A stretch of 64,000 nucleotides of DNA from Caballeronia mineralivorans PML1(12) (GCF_001028175.1 NZ_AEJF01000165.1:1-64000), one strand, 5' to 3'. Shown: positions 1-7,948, counted from the stretch's first letter. Made by a program: numbers and translations. The notes: generated from the letters alone by a model not told the origin.

Positions 1-227
1 CTAGAGACGATGCAATGCCTTGAGCGTGCGTGATATTGCAATATCCGTTATTACAGAAACGATGCAGCTCATTGGCATCGCATCTTTTCCAAGGCAAAAT
101 GGACGCCGTGGCGGGCATTACCTGCGTAGTCTGGTGTCTTTATGGCGAGGCAATCGGAGACTTGTAGCTTTGTTGGCGCTCAATTGCGCTTTTGGGCGAC
201 TGTGATGGACATCTTGGAGGCTAAATC
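1..227. other. Left-edge region with no supportable gene
   Basis: All three plus-strand frames entering from the left edge meet a stop codon within the first 35 bases. A 61-codon TTG-start frame at 20-205 has no ribosome-binding site and no recognisable features. The stretch probably carries the promoter for the membrane protein/dndB pair that starts at 228, but no clear -35/-10 pair was identified. Confidence 0.4.
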
Positions 228-713
228 GTGGGTCAATGGCTTTTGCTTTGGATAGAGATTGCTGAGTGTTGCGCTCTGATTGTGTCCTCTCCGACGGCGG
301 TCTGCTATCTAATAGTCGCCCTTCTGCTCGGGGGCGGAATGGGTGCTTGGTTCCCACCGATACTTGGCCATTCCATTGGAAGTGATGCTTTGGGGACCTA
401 CGTTTTTGCCGTTCTATCTCCACTTTTCGCCGACATGCTTTTAGATTCGGAGGCGCTACTGCGAACGGTCAGCAAAGACATGCGAATAGTCCTCCTAATG
501 ATTTCAACGATTGCTGGCGTGCTGGCGCTTGTTGCGTTGGTAAGGGACGGGGGCATCGTGGCTTGGACATGTGGCGCCGGCGGAGTCGTTGTTTCGCTGT
601 TCGTCTGGGTCTTGGCGATGGGTAAGACTGGGAGGTTTAAGACCGAGGATCCGCAAAGCGTCCTTGGCGGAGCCACTCCGAGCACACAAAACGTCAATGG
701 ATCTGGGTTATGA
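228..713 (+). CDS. Four-helix membrane protein coupled to dndB-like gene
   Basis: A 161-residue protein of unrecognised family. It starts with GTG at 228, preceded by a strong Shine-Dalgarno (TTGGAGG, 214-220). The sequence shows about four hydrophobic segments (near residues 18-38, 60-75, 85-105 and 113-130) and a short polar C-terminal tail, so it should sit in the inner membrane. Its stop codon overlaps the ATG of the DGQHR gene in an ATGA arrangement (710-713), which implies translational coupling and a shared job in the phosphorothioation island. No catalytic motif is visible. Possible roles are a membrane-acting effector or an anchor for the system, but neither can be shown from sequence. 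Its GC content is lower than that of the core genes beyond the tRNA. Confidence 0.7.
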   Translation: MGQWLLLWIEIAECCALIVSSPTAVCYLIVALLLGGGMGAWFPPILGHSIGSDALGTYVFAVLSPLFADMLLDSEALLRTVSKDMRIVLLMISTIAGVLALVALVRDGGIVAWTCGAGGVVVSLFVWVLAMGKTGRFKTEDPQSVLGGATPSTQNVNGSGL

Positions 714-2062
714 ATACGACGTCTGTCAATGATGCAGTGATCCGTCGTCCGGCAATTCTCATTAATCAGCCTATGGGAAGTTTTTTTGTCTTCTCACTAG
801 ATGCCGAAACGCTCAATCATGTGGCGTACTCTCTACCGGCACGTGCTGAGGTCAAAATAAAGGGTGAGAGTTCCGATCAATCGGGATATGGGGTATTCGG
901 TTCACAGCGTAAGGAGAGTTTGTCGCGCTTAGCTGAGATCGCGAAGTTCATTGCGACGAGCGACGCGACGTTTCCTAACGCCATAATTCTCGGTGCAAAT
1001 TACGACGAGGACGGGAATTTGATCGTAGAGCCGGCCGAGCGATGGTCGGTCGAAAAGGGCGATTGTGGGTACGTTTTGTCTATCCCGAATGGAGGGCACC
1101 CTGTAGCGTCGATCATTGACGGGCAGCATCGTCTTCACGCCTTTCAGGAGCTTCCTCCCGGTGCGCCACAGCGGAAGATGGAATTGTTATGTGTCGTGTT
1201 CCTCGACCTGCCTACCGCGTACCATGCCTACGTATTTGCGACAATCAACTTCAATCAAAAAAAGGTCGATCGAAGTCTTGCGTACGAGCTGTTTGGCTTT
1301 GACGTAGAACAGCGCGAACCCAGTCTTTGGGCGCCCGAGACGCTTGCCGTCTACCTCGCCCGTGTATTAAACACCGAGCCGACTTCGCCATTTTTTCAAC
1401 GCATCTCGCACGCGACCGACGCAAAAGCCCTTCTTGCGGCCCAGCCGGGCACCGAGGTCAACGTGAACAACTCGGAGGCAGCGGAGACAGCGGAGACAGC
1501 GGAGACAGCGGAGACAGCGGAGACAGCGGAGACAGCGGAGGCAGATGAAAATCGGCCTGTGATACGTGTTTCAATGGCGACAGTTGTTGATGGCATACTT
1601 CGCCTTATCTCACGCAAGCCTAAGGACGATCGCTACTTTATACGTAGACCGGAAAATTTGAAGTTGGGTAGGCGCTCGTTGCTTCCCGACGTTGGGTTGC
1701 CTCTCCGGGACTATTACTTAAAAGGAAACGATCGAGCGATCCTGGACATATTGAACCATTTCTTTGCAGCGGTCGAAGATGCGATCTGGAAGAACTCTTC
1801 ACCCGACGCTTACATCAGAAAGACCGTTGGTGTGCAGGCCCTTTTTGATGTATTGCAGCGGCTCGTAACGCTTTCATCTATTAACGCAGTCAGCTTTTCG
1901 GAGAAGGCGTTGTTCGATTTGCTCACGGCTTGCAAGGATGTTGGACTTGACAGGTCGCGGTACCAAGCGTCTGGTATTGGCAGAACGGAGATACGCAACG
2001 ACCTCATGACAGCGATAGAGCAAGCCATACGTGAGGGCATATGGCCTCCGCCAGAGCACTAG
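710..2062 (+). CDS. dndB: DndB-like DGQHR-domain protein
   Basis: A 450-residue protein with the diagnostic DGQHR motif at residues 137-141 (context SIIDGQHRLHAF). This is the hallmark of DndB, which in known Dnd systems binds DNA and represses or tunes the phosphorothioation operon. Classical DndB proteins are roughly 360-400 residues. The extra length here includes an Ala-Glu-Thr repeat tract at residues 258-275 encoded by a 9-bp tandem repeat. The gene overlaps the upstream membrane-protein gene by four bases and converges on the DndE-FtsK gene with only 22 bp between stop codons. It lies on the strand opposite the modification operon, as expected for a regulator. Assignment to the DGQHR family is firm; the exact DndB role is inferred from the neighbours. 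Confidence 0.85.
   Translation: MNTTSVNDAVIRRPAILINQPMGSFFVFSLDAETLNHVAYSLPARAEVKIKGESSDQSGYGVFGSQRKESLSRLAEIAKFIATSDATFPNAIILGANYDEDGNLIVEPAERWSVEKGDCGYVLSIPNGGHPVASIIDGQHRLHAFQELPPGAPQRKMELLCVVFLDLPTAYHAYVFATINFNQKKVDRSLAYELFGFDVEQREPSLWAPETLAVYLARVLNTEPTSPFFQRISHATDAKALLAAQPGTEVNVNNSEAAETAETAETAETAETAETAEADENRPVIRVSMATVVDGILRLISRKPKDDRYFIRRPENLKLGRRSLLPDVGLPLRDYYLKGNDRAILDILNHFFAAVEDAIWKNSSPDAYIRKTVGVQALFDVLQRLVTLSSINAVSFSEKALFDLLTACKDVGLDRSRYQASGIGRTEIRNDLMTAIEQAIREGIWPPPEH
1481..1534 (+). repeat. Six perfect copies of a 9-bp tandem repeat inside dndB
   Basis: The unit GCGGAGACA is repeated six times without error and encodes (Ala-Glu-Thr)6. Degenerate copies flank it on both sides (TCGGAGGCA at 1472-1480 and GCGGAGGCA at 1535-1543). 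Because the unit is a multiple of three, copy-number change would lengthen or shorten the linker without a frameshift. Confidence 0.95.
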
Positions 2063-2084
2063 CGGTCCTTCCGCAAGCGAGTTG

Positions 2085-3629
2085 TTATGCGCGCATCGGT
2101 GCTCTCTGTCGGCGGACTTGCTCTTGCGCATCCGTGCGCGCAATGTAGACGCCGTGTACGCGAACAGGACTCGACCCGGTGGTCTTGATCAACATGTCAC
2201 CTCGCCCTAGCAACGACTCTGCTCCCGTTTCATCGAGGATGATCGAGGATTCGCTTGCTTTTTGTACTGTCAATGCAATGCGGGCCGGAATGTTACTTCT
2301 AATCAAGCCAGAAAACGTCTTAGCATCGGGGCGCTGTGTTGCAAGGACTAGATGGATTCCAGCGGCTCGTGCTTTCTGTGCCAGGCGCACGATATGGGTT
2401 TCCACATCCCGGTTTTGCACGATTAGATCGGCGAGCTCTTCGATAAATACGACGATGAAAGGTAAGCGAATGCCTTTCGCTCTCGCCTCCGCAATACTAG
2501 ATGCGCCCGCTTTAGCAAATTGAGCGTAGCGGCTTTCCATTTCCTGAACTAATGCCCGTATTTGATCGCGCGCCTTCGCCGCGTCGCTGACAACCGCGCC
2601 GCCATACAGGAATTCGCTGTCAGCGTAGACCGCGAACTCGACTTGCTTCGGATCGATTAGCGCCAATTGAAGGGTCGAGGGAGAGTGCTTCAGAAGCAGG
2701 GACAAGATCAGCGCATGGACGCAAACACTCTTTCCCATGCCGGTAGCGCCGCCGACCAGTACGTGAGGTGCGGATGCCAAATCGAATGAGAATGGCTTTC
2801 CCATTACATCGACACCTGGAAATACTGTCAACCGATTAGGGTCGTCCGGGGCGTCAGCGCACCATGCTTTCAGGTCGGAGAAGCCAGTGTTCTTCCACGT
2901 GTCGACTGGTCGCGGCACGTCGATGAAAACGGTTTTTGCCTCGTCGCCCGGCGAGACGCTAGGAAGCGCACCATTCAATCCAAGGACAAGTCCTAGGCGT
3001 TCGAGACCCCGCCTTAACTTATCGAATTGGTTGATATCTGGAAGTAGTATCTTGTAGCGCGTTACTCTTGGTCCGTGAGTATATCCACGGGCTTCCCCAG
3101 TAATTCCTATGTCGGAAAGTGCCTTGAGTAGCTCGCCACTAATGTCCGTACTTTCAGTCGGCTGCTTGACGCTAGGAACCGCACCTCCTCGCTCGGCAAT
3201 TTCTGGCAAAGACGCACGGCGATTGATCAGTGTTTCCACAAAGCGATCATAGTCTTCGTTGGCCGCTAGCCAATCCTCCATTAAGAGGGAGGCTCCGCGA
3301 TGCCAATGCGAACGAACTGCTGCTCTGAACGCATCGGAAGAATTGAGCGGTTTGTCGGCATGCCGCACGGCGTGTGTCACGATAAGTCCTACCCAAACCA
3401 TGATGTCTTGGGTACTGAAAAGAATCTGCGCGGGAATTTCCAGTCCCTTTGCGTCCACACCCTCCTCAGGAAGCGCACCAAGCGCAAGCGAACGCCCGAG
3501 CGCTAAGCGAGCTACAGCGGCGCGCGTCGAAAGGCCGAGCCCATTCATCAATGCGTTCGTATAGCGATCGGCTTCCGCGCTCGTTCGATAGCGCGAACTC
3601 AACACTTGCGAGATGGAGAGATCACTCAT
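2085..3629 (-). CDS. DndE-like domain fused to FtsK/SpoIIIE DNA translocase
   Basis: A 514-residue protein. Residues 1 to about 130 follow the pattern of DndE: a TS-EA helix, then GLGLSTRAAVARLALGRSLA resembling the DndE TGLTPN..CRIAL..SL signature, then a Lys-Gly-Leu-Glu segment, and a HWHRGASLL motif matching the DndE H..RG..LL end. DndE alone is about 110-120 residues and binds nicked DNA. Residues 165-250 look like the FtsK alpha domain (GPRVTRYKI). Residues 260-495 are an FtsK beta/RecA motor with Walker A GATGMGKS (294-301), an LIDPK strand (323-327), the acidic IEELADL motif (396-402) and LATQRP (429-434). No gamma DNA-binding domain or membrane segment is present. It overlaps dndD by four bases (ATGA), so it is the last gene of the dnd operon. 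The FtsK assignment is firm and the DndE assignment is by pattern only. Confidence 0.8.
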   Translation of the reverse strand: MSDLSISQVLSSRYRTSAEADRYTNALMNGLGLSTRAAVARLALGRSLALGALPEEGVDAKGLEIPAQILFSTQDIMVWVGLIVTHAVRHADKPLNSSDAFRAAVRSHWHRGASLLMEDWLAANEDYDRFVETLINRRASLPEIAERGGAVPSVKQPTESTDISGELLKALSDIGITGEARGYTHGPRVTRYKILLPDINQFDKLRRGLERLGLVLGLNGALPSVSPGDEAKTVFIDVPRPVDTWKNTGFSDLKAWCADAPDDPNRLTVFPGVDVMGKPFSFDLASAPHVLVGGATGMGKSVCVHALILSLLLKHSPSTLQLALIDPKQVEFAVYADSEFLYGGAVVSDAAKARDQIRALVQEMESRYAQFAKAGASSIAEARAKGIRLPFIVVFIEELADLIVQNRDVETHIVRLAQKARAAGIHLVLATQRPDAKTFSGLIRSNIPARIALTVQKASESSIILDETGAESLLGRGDMLIKTTGSSPVRVHGVYIARTDAQEQVRRQRAPMRA

Positions 3630-5698
3630 TTGCGCCCTTTAGCAAAATATGCGTTTTCCTTGGCGGTTGTGCGGCCGATACCGTCGCCGACGTCCACGTG
3701 CTCAAGAAGGTAGCTCTTACAAACATTTGGCTGGATTTGCTTGTAAAACGAATGATCAATTTCCTCGTCCTGCGAAAGCAAAATTACCTGCTTGTTCGCA
3801 TCGCTCGTCCAGAACTTGAGAATATTTGCACGATGCATACTGTCGAGTCGTCCCAACGGCGTGTCGACTACCATCGGAGCCCGAACGCCTGACACCTTAG
3901 CGAGTCCTGCAATTAAAGCCGTAGCAAAAATTTGGTTCTCGCCGGCCGATCTATCGACAGAAATTTCCTTCCCTGACTTGCCTAAGATAGTCGTGGTCCC
4001 ATCGTCCAAGATCTCTATCTTGGCTACTAGATCCTTATGAGCCAGCGCTTTGTAGACCGTTGTCATTGCGGTCCCCAGCTGTTTTACCTTCAGCGGAAAC
4101 AAGGCTGGGATAACCTCATCAAGTATGTTGCGTACGCGCTCAGACTTCTGGATCATTGCGCGAACAGGACTCGACTCGTCGAGCTTGCGACGTTCGCGCT
4201 GATATTCGGAGCGTTGGCTTGCGACGTTTGCCTCCAGTGACACCAATTTCCTATCACTGATTCTTGCGCTTTCAGAGATCTGATCCAACCTAGATTGGAC
4301 CGCCTCAAGTTGCTGTTTCAGCGTAGCGAGAGTTCCATCGCGGTCTATCCCTTCGAGCCTTGAAACCTTACGACCGAGTTCGTCGATTCGTTTACTGAGA
4401 CCTGACTGCTCGCCTAAAAGCTCTTGTACCTCTTGTTGTCCAAGAGGAATAGAGTCGAGAAAAGCTAGTGCTTCGTCTCGCATCGATCCTTGTAGATAGT
4501 CGTGAATGATCTCCGCTGCGGCATCGGCTGGCGGCGGGTAAAATAAACTCGCCCATGCAGCTTCCAGCCGCGACCTGATGCATTGGACTTGGCTATCTGA
4601 TAGAGGGGGCGCGAATTCGGGAGACGTTTCCTCGAGGAACGCTCGTTCGAATTGCGCTTTGCGAGGTTCAAGAGCTTTCTTCTCGTTCTCCCAAGAAAAC
4701 CATCGGATTTCCGCCTCAAGTTGACCTTTGAAACTCGACATAAGGTCTTTTGTGACTAGATGAAACGGAAGCCTTCCAGCCAACACTTCTTCGATCTTTT
4801 TGAGGCAATCCTTTCGCTTATTGCGGAGTTGTTCACGCTCTTCAACGAGGTCTTTGACGGTCGCAATGTCGCCGCCGCCGCCGCCAGCAGCCGTGATTCG
4901 TCCAATCAGTGCCTGCCTTTCGGCACGTAGGCGGTTCGTCTCATCTTCCCAGGCTTTCGCCTCGATGCTGATTGTGTTCAGTTGATCTTCGTTGCGCGTT
5001 AGCTCGTCCAGAACCCGGCTTAGTTTCTCTTCATTTACCGAGGTTACGTCGCCGCGCTTTGTTGCTTCAAAGTTTTTCAGTCGATCTGCAAGAGTTCGCA
5101 GAAGCACGACGCCAAGCAAACCCTCAAGCCCCTGCTTGACCTGTTCGACGCGCGATTGATCGGCTAATTTTTTGACTTCCTCACCGTCGAAAAAGAAAAA
5201 TGGTGCGACGTGCGCAGGAACAAATATCTCGTCTAAAAAATCGGCCAAATGGAAGCCATTTTTCCCGTCAACTCGCGGTGACTCGGGGATGTCGCGGATA
5301 ACGCTCCGAACAATTGCTTCTTCGTCCGCGGCCCAGCTCCCATTGCTACGGAAGTACCATTTGCGCGTGATATCGACCGCTTTAGTTTTCGTCCGATGCA
5401 CAACTACACGAACCGTCATCGTGTCGCGGCTATCGCGCTTCGCTTCCCCATTGAACGCTCGTTCCAGGAACGTTGGATAGCCACGCGTATCGTCGGAATT
5501 TAGCCCTGCGCGGGCTAAATGAACAAGCGCGTCTTTACCGTACAGGCAGAGATAAAGGGCCTCCAGAATTGACGTTTTGCCATAGCCGTTAAATCCACCA
5601 ATTAGGACGAGGTTTCGTCCATCGGCGGGAGCTGGAAATTCGAAAACCTGATGCTGATACGATTTAAAGTTTGTTAACTCAATGCGTGAAATCCACAT
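3626..5698 (-). CDS. dndD: DndD-like SMC/Rad50-type ATPase
   Basis: A 690-residue ATPase. The N-terminus (ISRIELTNFKSY) and Walker A GGFNGYGKTS (34-43) are typical of DndD and Rad50/SMC proteins. The central region is long, charged and heptad-rich, predicting coiled coil. The C-terminal half carries an ABC-like signature region (SAGENQIFATAL) and a Walker B strand (APMVVDTPLGRLD). DndD supplies ATPase activity for DNA phosphorothioate insertion together with DndC and DndE. It starts 16 bp after the small ORF and overlaps the DndE-FtsK gene by four bases. The ribosome-binding site is weak, suggesting translational coupling to the preceding gene. The length is close to the family norm of about 660-700 residues, and no truncation is visible. 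Confidence 0.9.
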   Translation of the reverse strand: MWISRIELTNFKSYQHQVFEFPAPADGRNLVLIGGFNGYGKTSILEALYLCLYGKDALVHLARAGLNSDDTRGYPTFLERAFNGEAKRDSRDTMTVRVVVHRTKTKAVDITRKWYFRSNGSWAADEEAIVRSVIRDIPESPRVDGKNGFHLADFLDEIFVPAHVAPFFFFDGEEVKKLADQSRVEQVKQGLEGLLGVVLLRTLADRLKNFEATKRGDVTSVNEEKLSRVLDELTRNEDQLNTISIEAKAWEDETNRLRAERQALIGRITAAGGGGGDIATVKDLVEEREQLRNKRKDCLKKIEEVLAGRLPFHLVTKDLMSSFKGQLEAEIRWFSWENEKKALEPRKAQFERAFLEETSPEFAPPLSDSQVQCIRSRLEAAWASLFYPPPADAAAEIIHDYLQGSMRDEALAFLDSIPLGQQEVQELLGEQSGLSKRIDELGRKVSRLEGIDRDGTLATLKQQLEAVQSRLDQISESARISDRKLVSLEANVASQRSEYQRERRKLDESSPVRAMIQKSERVRNILDEVIPALFPLKVKQLGTAMTTVYKALAHKDLVAKIEILDDGTTTILGKSGKEISVDRSAGENQIFATALIAGLAKVSGVRAPMVVDTPLGRLDSMHRANILKFWTSDANKQVILLSQDEEIDHSFYKQIQPNVCKSYLLEHVDVGDGIGRTTAKENAYFAKGRK

Positions 5699-5714
5699 AC
5701 TTGGCCCGATATTT

Positions 5715-5936
5715 TTATTCGACGCGCCCGAGAATTTCCTCGATGCGTAAATTTATCCCGTGTGCTCGTTCTTGGTGTTGCCGTTCACGCTGGAGCATCA
5801 CTAGCTCCGTAATGACGTCAACTGATATGCCATGCTTTAGGCTTATCTCTTCTAATATTTTTTGCGCCTCATCTTCCGACCAAAGCGGAAGATCGCTCAG
5901 ATAGATCTCGTCAACATTAAAGTCCATTCGCTGCAC
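5715..5936 (-). CDS. Small acidic protein inside the dnd operon
   Basis: A 73-residue protein that overlaps the 3' end of dndC by 20 bases and is followed after 16 bp by dndD, so it is embedded in the operon and translationally linked to both. It has an acidic N-terminal half (WSEDEAQKILEEI) and a helical, charged C-terminal half, with no cysteines and no membrane segment. It does not look like DndE, whose signature instead appears at the N-terminus of the FtsK-like protein. It may be an adaptor or assembly factor for the DndC-DndD complex, but no function can be read from the sequence. The overlap and codon continuity argue that it is real despite its size. Confidence 0.75.
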   Translation of the reverse strand: MQRMDFNVDEIYLSDLPLWSEDEAQKILEEISLKHGISVDVITELVMLQRERQHQERAHGINLRIEEILGRVE

Positions 5937-7059
5937 CCGTTTCTTGTTGGAGGTCTTTTGCCCAAATCTCGTGGATAAGATCTAGTTCGGCATCGGAAAT
6001 CAGTTTGCTGCCGAACTCCGTTTGCGTGCTCAAAAGTTTCTCCAAGATCTCCTTACGGGCCTGGATAGTGAATGGACCTGGAATGTGCCTACCCGTCAGA
6101 TCGAAGGTAAGTCTGCCATTCCGCCGCACGGCTTGCCTCCTTTCCGGGTCGTTGCGAATTGACTTCAACCAATCTCGGAAATCGACCAATGGCCGATATT
6201 GGTGATTTCCGGAGTCAATATAACCTTGAAGGCTCCGATCTTTCTCGACAACCGTGCAGGTCCAGCATCCAAAGCGGCTGTTCGAGGTTCCGCAGCCAGG
6301 GGCCTCTTCCTTGCTAAGCACGACGGGACATTCACCGCCTTCCGCATCTCTATACAATTTGAAAAGAGCGCCGTGGCTCCCCCCCCATGGGGCGTGAAAC
6401 GTCCCTAGCGTTTCCCAAACCTCATCGGTCGTCATATCGACGATCGGGCGGTAAATATAGGCGCCGGATATTTCGCTATGTTCGTTTAACCGCGAGGCAC
6501 GCAAGTTTTTGTGCGCGTCGATCGTTTGTTGCCGTTTGTTACTTTCTGCGCGACGAACTCCGAGGACCACGATTGCAGCGCCGAAGTTCGATATGTGTTT
6601 CTTGATGTACCCGCTTGTTGGCATTATTTTTAGGCGGTCGGTACACCAACGCATTGACTGGTTCGGGCTTGGATAACCTTTTCCGATTAGCAGGGTCCAA
6701 AACGTTTTGTCTAGGTCAGGATGTGTGCGGGCGACCGTGATTGGAAGATCAAGGTCCTCAGCAGCTTGCCGAATCTTGGATGTCACTTCGTCTAAGTGCA
6801 GCATTACAAATGGACTTTCCACTTGCGTATCGTTTGAGACGATATGGACTTCGCGGTTCCGTGCGGACGGCGGGACCGACAGTAGCGCCTCAAACACAGC
6901 GTGGGCCACTAAGGTGGAGTCTTTGCCGCCTGAGAAGCCAATGATCCAAGGGAAATGCTGTGTTTCGGAAAGATATTCTTCCCGGACTTCGCTGACTACG
7001 GACTGCCAGCGAACGACAACGTCGTCAGAGTTCAGAACTTCTAGTTCAATGCTGCTCAT
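5917..7059 (-). CDS. dndC: DndC-like phosphorothioation sulfurtransferase
   Basis: About 380 residues of the PAPS-reductase/ATP-pyrophosphatase family. The P-loop FSGGKDSTL lies near residue 43, followed by GVRRAESNKRQ and the cysteine cluster GCGTSNSRFGCWTC, which is characteristic of DndC and marks an iron-sulfur cluster site. DndC activates the DNA backbone or passes sulfur during phosphorothioate formation. An upstream in-frame GTG at 7086 would add nine residues. I prefer the ATG at 7059 because it has an AGG-type ribosome-binding site and the TATAAT at 7103-7108 would leave almost no leader for the GTG. It is the first gene of the operon dndC, small ORF, dndD, dndE-ftsK. At 380 residues it is shorter than many DndC proteins, which exceed 450. 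Confidence 0.9.
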   Translation of the reverse strand: MSSIELEVLNSDDVVVRWQSVVSEVREEYLSETQHFPWIIGFSGGKDSTLVAHAVFEALLSVPPSARNREVHIVSNDTQVESPFVMLHLDEVTSKIRQAAEDLDLPITVARTHPDLDKTFWTLLIGKGYPSPNQSMRWCTDRLKIMPTSGYIKKHISNFGAAIVVLGVRRAESNKRQQTIDAHKNLRASRLNEHSEISGAYIYRPIVDMTTDEVWETLGTFHAPWGGSHGALFKLYRDAEGGECPVVLSKEEAPGCGTSNSRFGCWTCTVVEKDRSLQGYIDSGNHQYRPLVDFRDWLKSIRNDPERRQAVRRNGRLTFDLTGRHIPGPFTIQARKEILEKLLSTQTEFGSKLISDAELDLIHEIWAKDLQQETGAANGL

Positions 7060-7102
7060 ATGACCTGTTCCCGCATTTGGTGGCACGAATTCGGCTTCGA
7101 GG

Positions 7103-7108
7103 ATTATA
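7103..7108 (-). promoter_or_regulatory. Candidate -10 box of the dnd operon
   Basis: On the minus strand this reads TATAAT, a perfect sigma-70 -10 hexamer, 44 bases upstream of the preferred dndC start. No good -35 hexamer is seen at 16-18 bp, so the promoter may depend on an activator or be weak. It lies between the tRNA-Lys terminator and dndC, so the operon has its own promoter. Confidence 0.5.
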
Positions 7109-7163
7109 CGTTGGCCGAGCGTAACGCCTATGTCCTCCGGTTTGCAACAGGAAATGAACCGGA

Positions 7164-7201
7164 CAAGAAAAAGGCCGGTCAGCGCAAGCTTGACCGGCCT
7201 T
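7164..7201 (-). terminator. Intrinsic terminator of tRNA-Lys
   Basis: A perfect 11-bp stem (7171-7181 with 7191-7201), a 9-base loop, and on the minus strand a following run of T (TTTTTCTTG). It lies just downstream of the tRNA-Lys 3' end and would stop tRNA transcription before the dnd operon. Confidence 0.85.
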
Positions 7202-7211
7202 CTGAAATACT

Positions 7212-7287
7212 TGGTGGGGCGTGACAGATTCGAACTGTCGACCTACGGATTAAGAGTCCGCTGCTCTACCAGCTGAGCTAACGCCCC
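7212..7287 (-). tRNA. tRNA-Lys (anticodon CUU)
   Basis: A 76-nt cloverleaf including encoded CCA. The acceptor stem GGGGCGT pairs with ACGCCCC, the D arm is GCTCAGCTGGTAGAGC, the anticodon loop is ACTCTTAAT with anticodon CTT, and the T arm has TTCGAAT. Its 3' end faces the dnd island, the usual arrangement when an integrative element uses the tRNA 3' end as its attachment site. Confidence 0.97.
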
Positions 7288-7304
7288 GGAAAAACTGAAT
7301 CCGA

Positions 7305-7334
7305 ATTATAGCGACGTTTTCGCAGATCATGCAA
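7305..7334 (-). promoter_or_regulatory. tRNA-Lys promoter
   Basis: On the minus strand TTGCAT (7329-7334) is followed after 18 bp by a perfect TATAAT (7305-7310), placing the transcription start a few bases before the mature tRNA 5' end. Confidence 0.65.
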
Positions 7335-7526
7335 CCGTGCGGAACAGAAAATCCTAAAATACCGTCTCGATGACGCGTGAAAGCCGCGCGGCACATGGGG
7401 GAACCGTGCGTTAGCGATCCCAAAAAGCGGCGCCCAGGGGGAAGCCGGTAGCCGTTATCATGACGCTCACGCGGCGAACGGCCGTGCTTTAACGTCAATG
7501 AATCAACGTCAAAAAGTCATCCGCCC

Positions 7527-7931
7527 ATGGACGAATCCACCATCCGCGCTTTGCTGGACACCACTTTCGCGCCGTGGATCCGCGATCTGGGCCTGGCACT
7601 GGAAAGCTCTACCGATACCAGCGTCACCTTGCGCCTTCCTCACGCGGACAAACTCCGCCATGCGGGCGGCGTGATCTGCGGCCAGGTTTTCATGGCCGCC
7701 GCGGACACAGCCATGATCGTCGCCATTTCGCACGCGCTCGGCGGTTTCCAGCCGATGACCACCGTTTCGCTCACGACAAGCTTTCTACGCCCGGTGAAAG
7801 CCGGCGATGTCCTCGTGAGCGCTTCCATCCTGCGCCGTGGCCGCAACCTGATCTTCGGCGACATCGAACTCCACGACGAAGCCGGCGCGCTCGCCGCGCA
7901 CGCCACCACCACGGTCATGCTCCTCGCCTAA
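7527..7931 (+). CDS. PaaI-family hotdog thioesterase
   Basis: A 134-residue single hotdog domain. It shows the family features HAGGVICGQVFMAAADTAM (the helix bearing the catalytic acidic residue) and TTSFLRPVKAGDVL near residue 90. Proteins of this type hydrolyse acyl-CoA thioesters, often aryl- or medium-chain acyl-CoA; the specific substrate cannot be read. The ribosome-binding site is poor. The patatin gene starts 17 bp downstream, and OsmC follows it, so the three probably form one transcript. The 239 bp between tRNA-Lys and this gene contain no other recognised feature. Confidence 0.88.
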   Translation: MDESTIRALLDTTFAPWIRDLGLALESSTDTSVTLRLPHADKLRHAGGVICGQVFMAAADTAMIVAISHALGGFQPMTTVSLTTSFLRPVKAGDVLVSASILRRGRNLIFGDIELHDEAGALAAHATTTVMLLA

Positions 7932-7948
7932 GGCCAAACACCACACCT

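Noticed and set aside
20..205. A 61-codon frame at the left edge as part of the dnd island
   Set aside because: It starts with TTG without a Shine-Dalgarno right after an in-frame stop codon and resembles no known family.
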